Source: Nocardia sp. SYP-A9097
Lineage (GTDB): Bacteria; Actinomycetota; Actinomycetes; Mycobacteriales; Mycobacteriaceae
NCBI RefSeq assembly: GCF_009649815.1
Contig: NZ_WJIC01000017.1
Span: forward strand, 81,810 to 145,809
Length of the DNA stretch: 64,000 bases
Direction: 5' to 3'
A model generated the notes under the pieces. That model was given only the letters and a program-made list of their open reading frames with translations. It was not told where the DNA came from and ran no database searches. The translations under genes were made by a program, and so were the position numbers. How positions within the stretch are numbered: position 1 is the stretch's first letter; the number at the start of each line of letters is the position of its first letter. This document shows positions 61,333 to 64,000 of the stretch, in pieces.

Positions 61333-62841
61333 ATGACTCGGACAACCGATCGACGACAGCACCGCAAACTCCACACGCTGCGACGGTTGGGACTGGTCCT
61401 GTTCGCAATGCTGCTGGTCTCGGCCGAAGCGCGCGCGATTGCCGCACCTGCCACGGGCACTGTGGCCCAACTGCACCGAGAGGGACGCTGGCTCGTCGAC
61501 CAGTTCGGTCGGGTGGTCATCGTGCACGGCGTCAATCTGGTCTGGAAACGCGCGCCGTACGTGCCACCGGACACCGCCGAGGGCTTCACCGCCGCTGACG
61601 CCGCGTGGCTGGCCGAATACGGGTTCAACGGGGCGCGAATCGGAACACTGTGGGCGGGAGTCACTCCCACTGCACCCAGCGTAGTCGACCCGAACTATCT
61701 CGAGCGCTGGGATCGCATTGTCGGCCAGCTCGCCGCGAACCGGATCTGGACCCAGTTCGATTTTCATCAGGACCAGTGGAACGAGATCTACGGCGGTGAA
61801 GGCGCTCCATATTGGGCGGCACAACGCCCCGCGCCATTCGATTCACTACCGCCGGTGACCCCTGAATTCCCTTGGGGCTACTGGACTCCCGAGCAGGCCG
61901 TGGTCTGGGACAACTTCTGGGCCAACCGCGACGGCGTGCAGGACGGATGGACCGCGGCTCTGCGTGCGGTTGCCCAGCGGTGGTGGGACCAGCCGTACTC
62001 CATGGGCTATGACGTACTCAACGAACCCTGGGCCGGAACCGAATACCCCGATTGCGCTGTCACCGGATGCGCGGAGCACTACCGCACCGAACTGCAACCG
62101 GCCATGGAACGCGCTCGGGTCGCGATCAGGCAGGTCGACCCGAGCGGTCTGATCTGGTACGAGCCACAGCAGCTCGCCGGTGGCCGCGACATCCCGACCT
62201 TCTACGGACCGGTCGACGACAACCAGATCGGCTACTCCTGGCACAACTACTGCCCCCAGATCTTCCTGCAATCGCGGGGACTTCCCCTCACCGGCGTAGA
62301 CGGCTGCGCCGACTACAGCAACGAAGCCAACCGGCGTGCCCTCCAGCAGGGCGACCGTATGGGCGCGGTCGCGATGATGAGCGAATTCGGCGCGACCGAC
62401 AGCGTTCGAGCCCTCGCCATCGACACCGACGCGGCGGATCGAAACTTCACCAGCTGGATGCACTGGGCATACAAAACATGGAACGACCCGACAACCGCCG
62501 ACACCAACCAGGGACTGTTCCTCTCCGACGGCGACCTCGACTCGGTCAAGACTGAAAAGCTACGCACCCTCGTGCGCACTTATCCCCAAGCCACGGCGGG
62601 GATTCCACGATCGCTGTCATTCGACGCGGGGACCGGGGACTTCCGCTATACCTACGACCCCCGACCCGCCGATGCCCCGACAGAGATCTTCGTGAGCCCC
62701 CTGCACTACCCCAACGGCGCGGAGATCATTGTGGACGGCGGTCGCGCGACCGCCCCCGGAGACGACCATCGCACACACATCGCACCGGACGGCTCGGGTC
62801 TGGTCTCGGTAATGATCCATGACCGACACCCCACCGGCTGA
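61333..62841 (+). CDS. Secreted GH5 glycosidase, endoglycoceramidase-like
   Basis: This is a 502-residue secreted glycoside hydrolase. The N-terminus has a signal sequence (LGLVLFAMLLVSAEARA). DQFGRVVIVHGVNLVWK is the entry motif of GH5/endoglycoceramidases. YDVLNEPW holds the acid/base Glu (about 231) and MSEFGATD the nucleophile Glu (about 351). Endoglycoceramidases cleave glycosphingolipid headgroups. It lies 45 bp after the lipase and may be co-transcribed, making a secreted lipid-degrading pair. Confidence 0.87.
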   Translation: MTRTTDRRQHRKLHTLRRLGLVLFAMLLVSAEARAIAAPATGTVAQLHREGRWLVDQFGRVVIVHGVNLVWKRAPYVPPDTAEGFTAADAAWLAEYGFNGARIGTLWAGVTPTAPSVVDPNYLERWDRIVGQLAANRIWTQFDFHQDQWNEIYGGEGAPYWAAQRPAPFDSLPPVTPEFPWGYWTPEQAVVWDNFWANRDGVQDGWTAALRAVAQRWWDQPYSMGYDVLNEPWAGTEYPDCAVTGCAEHYRTELQPAMERARVAIRQVDPSGLIWYEPQQLAGGRDIPTFYGPVDDNQIGYSWHNYCPQIFLQSRGLPLTGVDGCADYSNEANRRALQQGDRMGAVAMMSEFGATDSVRALAIDTDAADRNFTSWMHWAYKTWNDPTTADTNQGLFLSDGDLDSVKTEKLRTLVRTYPQATAGIPRSLSFDAGTGDFRYTYDPRPADAPTEIFVSPLHYPNGAEIIVDGGRATAPGDDHRTHIAPDGSGLVSVMIHDRHPTG

Positions 62842-62917
62842 GCAACGACACCCGAAATTCACTCCATCTGAAGGGACACTGTTTCGTGAATTGTCCTGTC
62901 GCTCTTATGGTTCGAGC

Positions 62918-63730
62918 ATGAATACGATCACCGGTACCGCCGCAGGCGTCCCCTTCACGGCGTTGCCACCAAGCAGCGGTGACAGCGCCGCGCCTGTGCT
63001 GGTGGCTTGGCACATGCTCGATGCGCCGCGTTCGGACGCGGCGTTCGCCGCCGCATTGCCGATGTCCGATGTCGAGGCGTGGCGGATATACCTGGGGATG
63101 CCCTTGTGCGGTGCGCGGATGGTCGAGGGCGGCATGGCCGCAGGCATCGAACTCATGCGACGTGACTCGTTGCGGTCCTACACAAACATGATCGTGCGCT
63201 CGGCCGCCGACGAGTTCCCGGCAGCGCTGGCGTCGGTGCGCGCGCAGTTGTCCATCGACGATGGGCCGATCGGCATCCTCGGCGGGTCCCTCGGTGGTGC
63301 GGTCGCGTTGCTGACCCTCGCGCGGGCGGAGGTTCCCGTGCGCGCCGCCGCGCTGGTCAATCCCGCGATTCGGGCACGGTCGGTGGTCGCCCTCGTCGAG
63401 AGGCTCTTCAGAAGTTCCTATCCCTGGGACCGGGAGGCTCACGAAATTGCCGACCACCTCGATTTCGTTGCCAGGGCCGACGAAATCGTTGACCGCACAG
63501 CACTATTGGTGGTCAGCGGCGAACTGGACTACCCGCCGTTCCGAATTTACGCCGCCGCCCTGGTCGCTGCCGCGCGAGGCCGCGGAGCCGACGCCGAACT
63601 GATCACCGTGGCCGGTCTGGCACACCCACTTGCCGAGGAACCCGGTATCGAGCCGGCCCCGCAACTGCCGATCGCCAAGACGGTGGACGACATCCTCACC
63701 ACATGGTTCGCCACGCACCTCGCCAAGTAG
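62918..63730 (+). CDS. Alpha/beta hydrolase
   Basis: This is a 270-residue protein (start ATG 62918; the frame is open upstream). LGGSLGGAVALLTLA is the nucleophile elbow, VVSGELDYPPF the acid region and VAGLAHPLAEEPG carries the catalytic His. There is no signal peptide, so it is cytoplasmic. Substrate unknown. Confidence 0.82.
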   Translation: MNTITGTAAGVPFTALPPSSGDSAAPVLVAWHMLDAPRSDAAFAAALPMSDVEAWRIYLGMPLCGARMVEGGMAAGIELMRRDSLRSYTNMIVRSAADEFPAALASVRAQLSIDDGPIGILGGSLGGAVALLTLARAEVPVRAAALVNPAIRARSVVALVERLFRSSYPWDREAHEIADHLDFVARADEIVDRTALLVVSGELDYPPFRIYAAALVAAARGRGADAELITVAGLAHPLAEEPGIEPAPQLPIAKTVDDILTTWFATHLAK

Positions 63731-63896
63731 GCACCCGGTTCGGCGCGGCATTTCTCGGCGATGTTCCAGTCGTAGTTGTCACCGCGCACGGCATACTTCC
63801 CGAGGTCGGTCCACATCAACCGGTAGAACTCCACGAGAACGAGACAACTATCGAGTGCGAACCAAGCCAGGGCCTCAGTGCCTGTCCGCCAACTGA
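63731..63896. other. Short unassigned tail before the transposase
   Basis: This stretch contains no gene I can support. GCCTCAGTGCCTGTCCGCCA at 63872-63891 lies just outside the transposase stop and may be the inverted-repeat end of the element, but the other end is outside the window. Confidence 0.3.
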
Positions 63897-64000
63897 TCAT
63901 TTCCGTTGGCGGGCGAGGCGGCGGGACATCAGCATGATCATCGACCAGGTGACCATGGCTTCGTGGTGGTCGGGCAGGCGTTCGTAGTCACGGACGCAGC
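63897..64000 (-). mobile_element. C-terminus of an IS5-type transposase, truncated by the window edge
   Basis: Reading leftwards from 64000, the open frame gives VRDYERLPDHHEAMVTWSM, then LMSRRLARQR, and stops at 63897. RDYERLPDHHEAMV is the characteristic C-terminal end of IS5-like (DDE) transposases common in actinobacteria. Only about 34 residues are visible. Family subgroup is uncertain. Confidence 0.7.

Noticed and set aside
1..64000. CRISPR arrays, tRNA and rRNA genes
   Set aside because: I saw no regularly spaced direct repeats, no tRNA-like cloverleaf with conserved TTCRANY loop and no rRNA segment. A tRNAscan and CRISPR finder run would settle this.

Overview
The window is high-GC, densely coded actinobacterial DNA. 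A complete yrbE/mce operon, a mycothiol-dependent formaldehyde dehydrogenase, CYP51 and CYP125-like P450s, and many TetR regulators point to the Mycobacteriales, most likely Nocardia or a close relative. That assignment is inferred from gene content and remembered family sequences, not from a search. I see no tRNA, rRNA or CRISPR array. The only mobile-element trace I can support is a transposase C-terminus at the right edge.

Region 1 (1-1558) holds the end of a DUF294-type nucleotidyltransferase and a DnaQ-like exonuclease. Region 2 (1.6-15.8 kb) is a catabolic regulon. Two paralogous amino-acid permeases flank an aldehyde dehydrogenase, an FGGY kinase, two FAD oxidoreductases, a DapA-family lyase/deaminase, a proline-racemase-family enzyme and an enolase-superfamily enzyme. 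Three of its promoter regions carry the palindrome ATTGTCGACAAT or a near copy. The content suggests (hydroxy)proline or proline-betaine catabolism joined to a glycerol-3-phosphate-like kinase/oxidase module.

Region 3 (15.9-28.8 kb) is built around cyp51. A leftward operon (cyp51, CYP125-like P450, DUF1059 protein, TetR, mscR) faces a rightward operon (aldehyde dehydrogenase, SDR, HIBADH-like, carboxymuconolactone-decarboxylase-like, SDR). Region 4 (29.0-37.6 kb) is the complete yrbEAB-mceABCDEF transporter operon with one Mce-associated gene. Region 5 (37.7-41.4 kb) is an accessory stretch with a two-gene caspase-like protease / serine hydrolase module.

Region 6 (41.4-50.2 kb) holds an HSL-type hydrolase, a Rieske oxygenase, a CYP123-like P450, an SDR, a small 3Fe-4S ferredoxin, an NTF2-like protein, an unrecognised 420-residue protein and a FadD19-like acyl-CoA ligase. 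Together regions 3 and 6 contain most partners of the mycobacterial cyp51 cluster (Rv0761c-Rv0771 from memory), split in two around the mce operon. A 12-bp dyad GGACA-N2-TGTCC precedes genes in both halves and overlaps the start of one of two near-identical TetR genes, so both halves are probably one regulon.

Region 7 (50.3-62.8 kb) is rich in TetR regulators, SDR or redox enzymes, a PucR regulator, secreted esterases and an endoglycoceramidase-like glycosidase. A truncated Rieske protein also lies here. Region 8 (62.9-64.0 kb) has an alpha/beta hydrolase and the IS-like edge.
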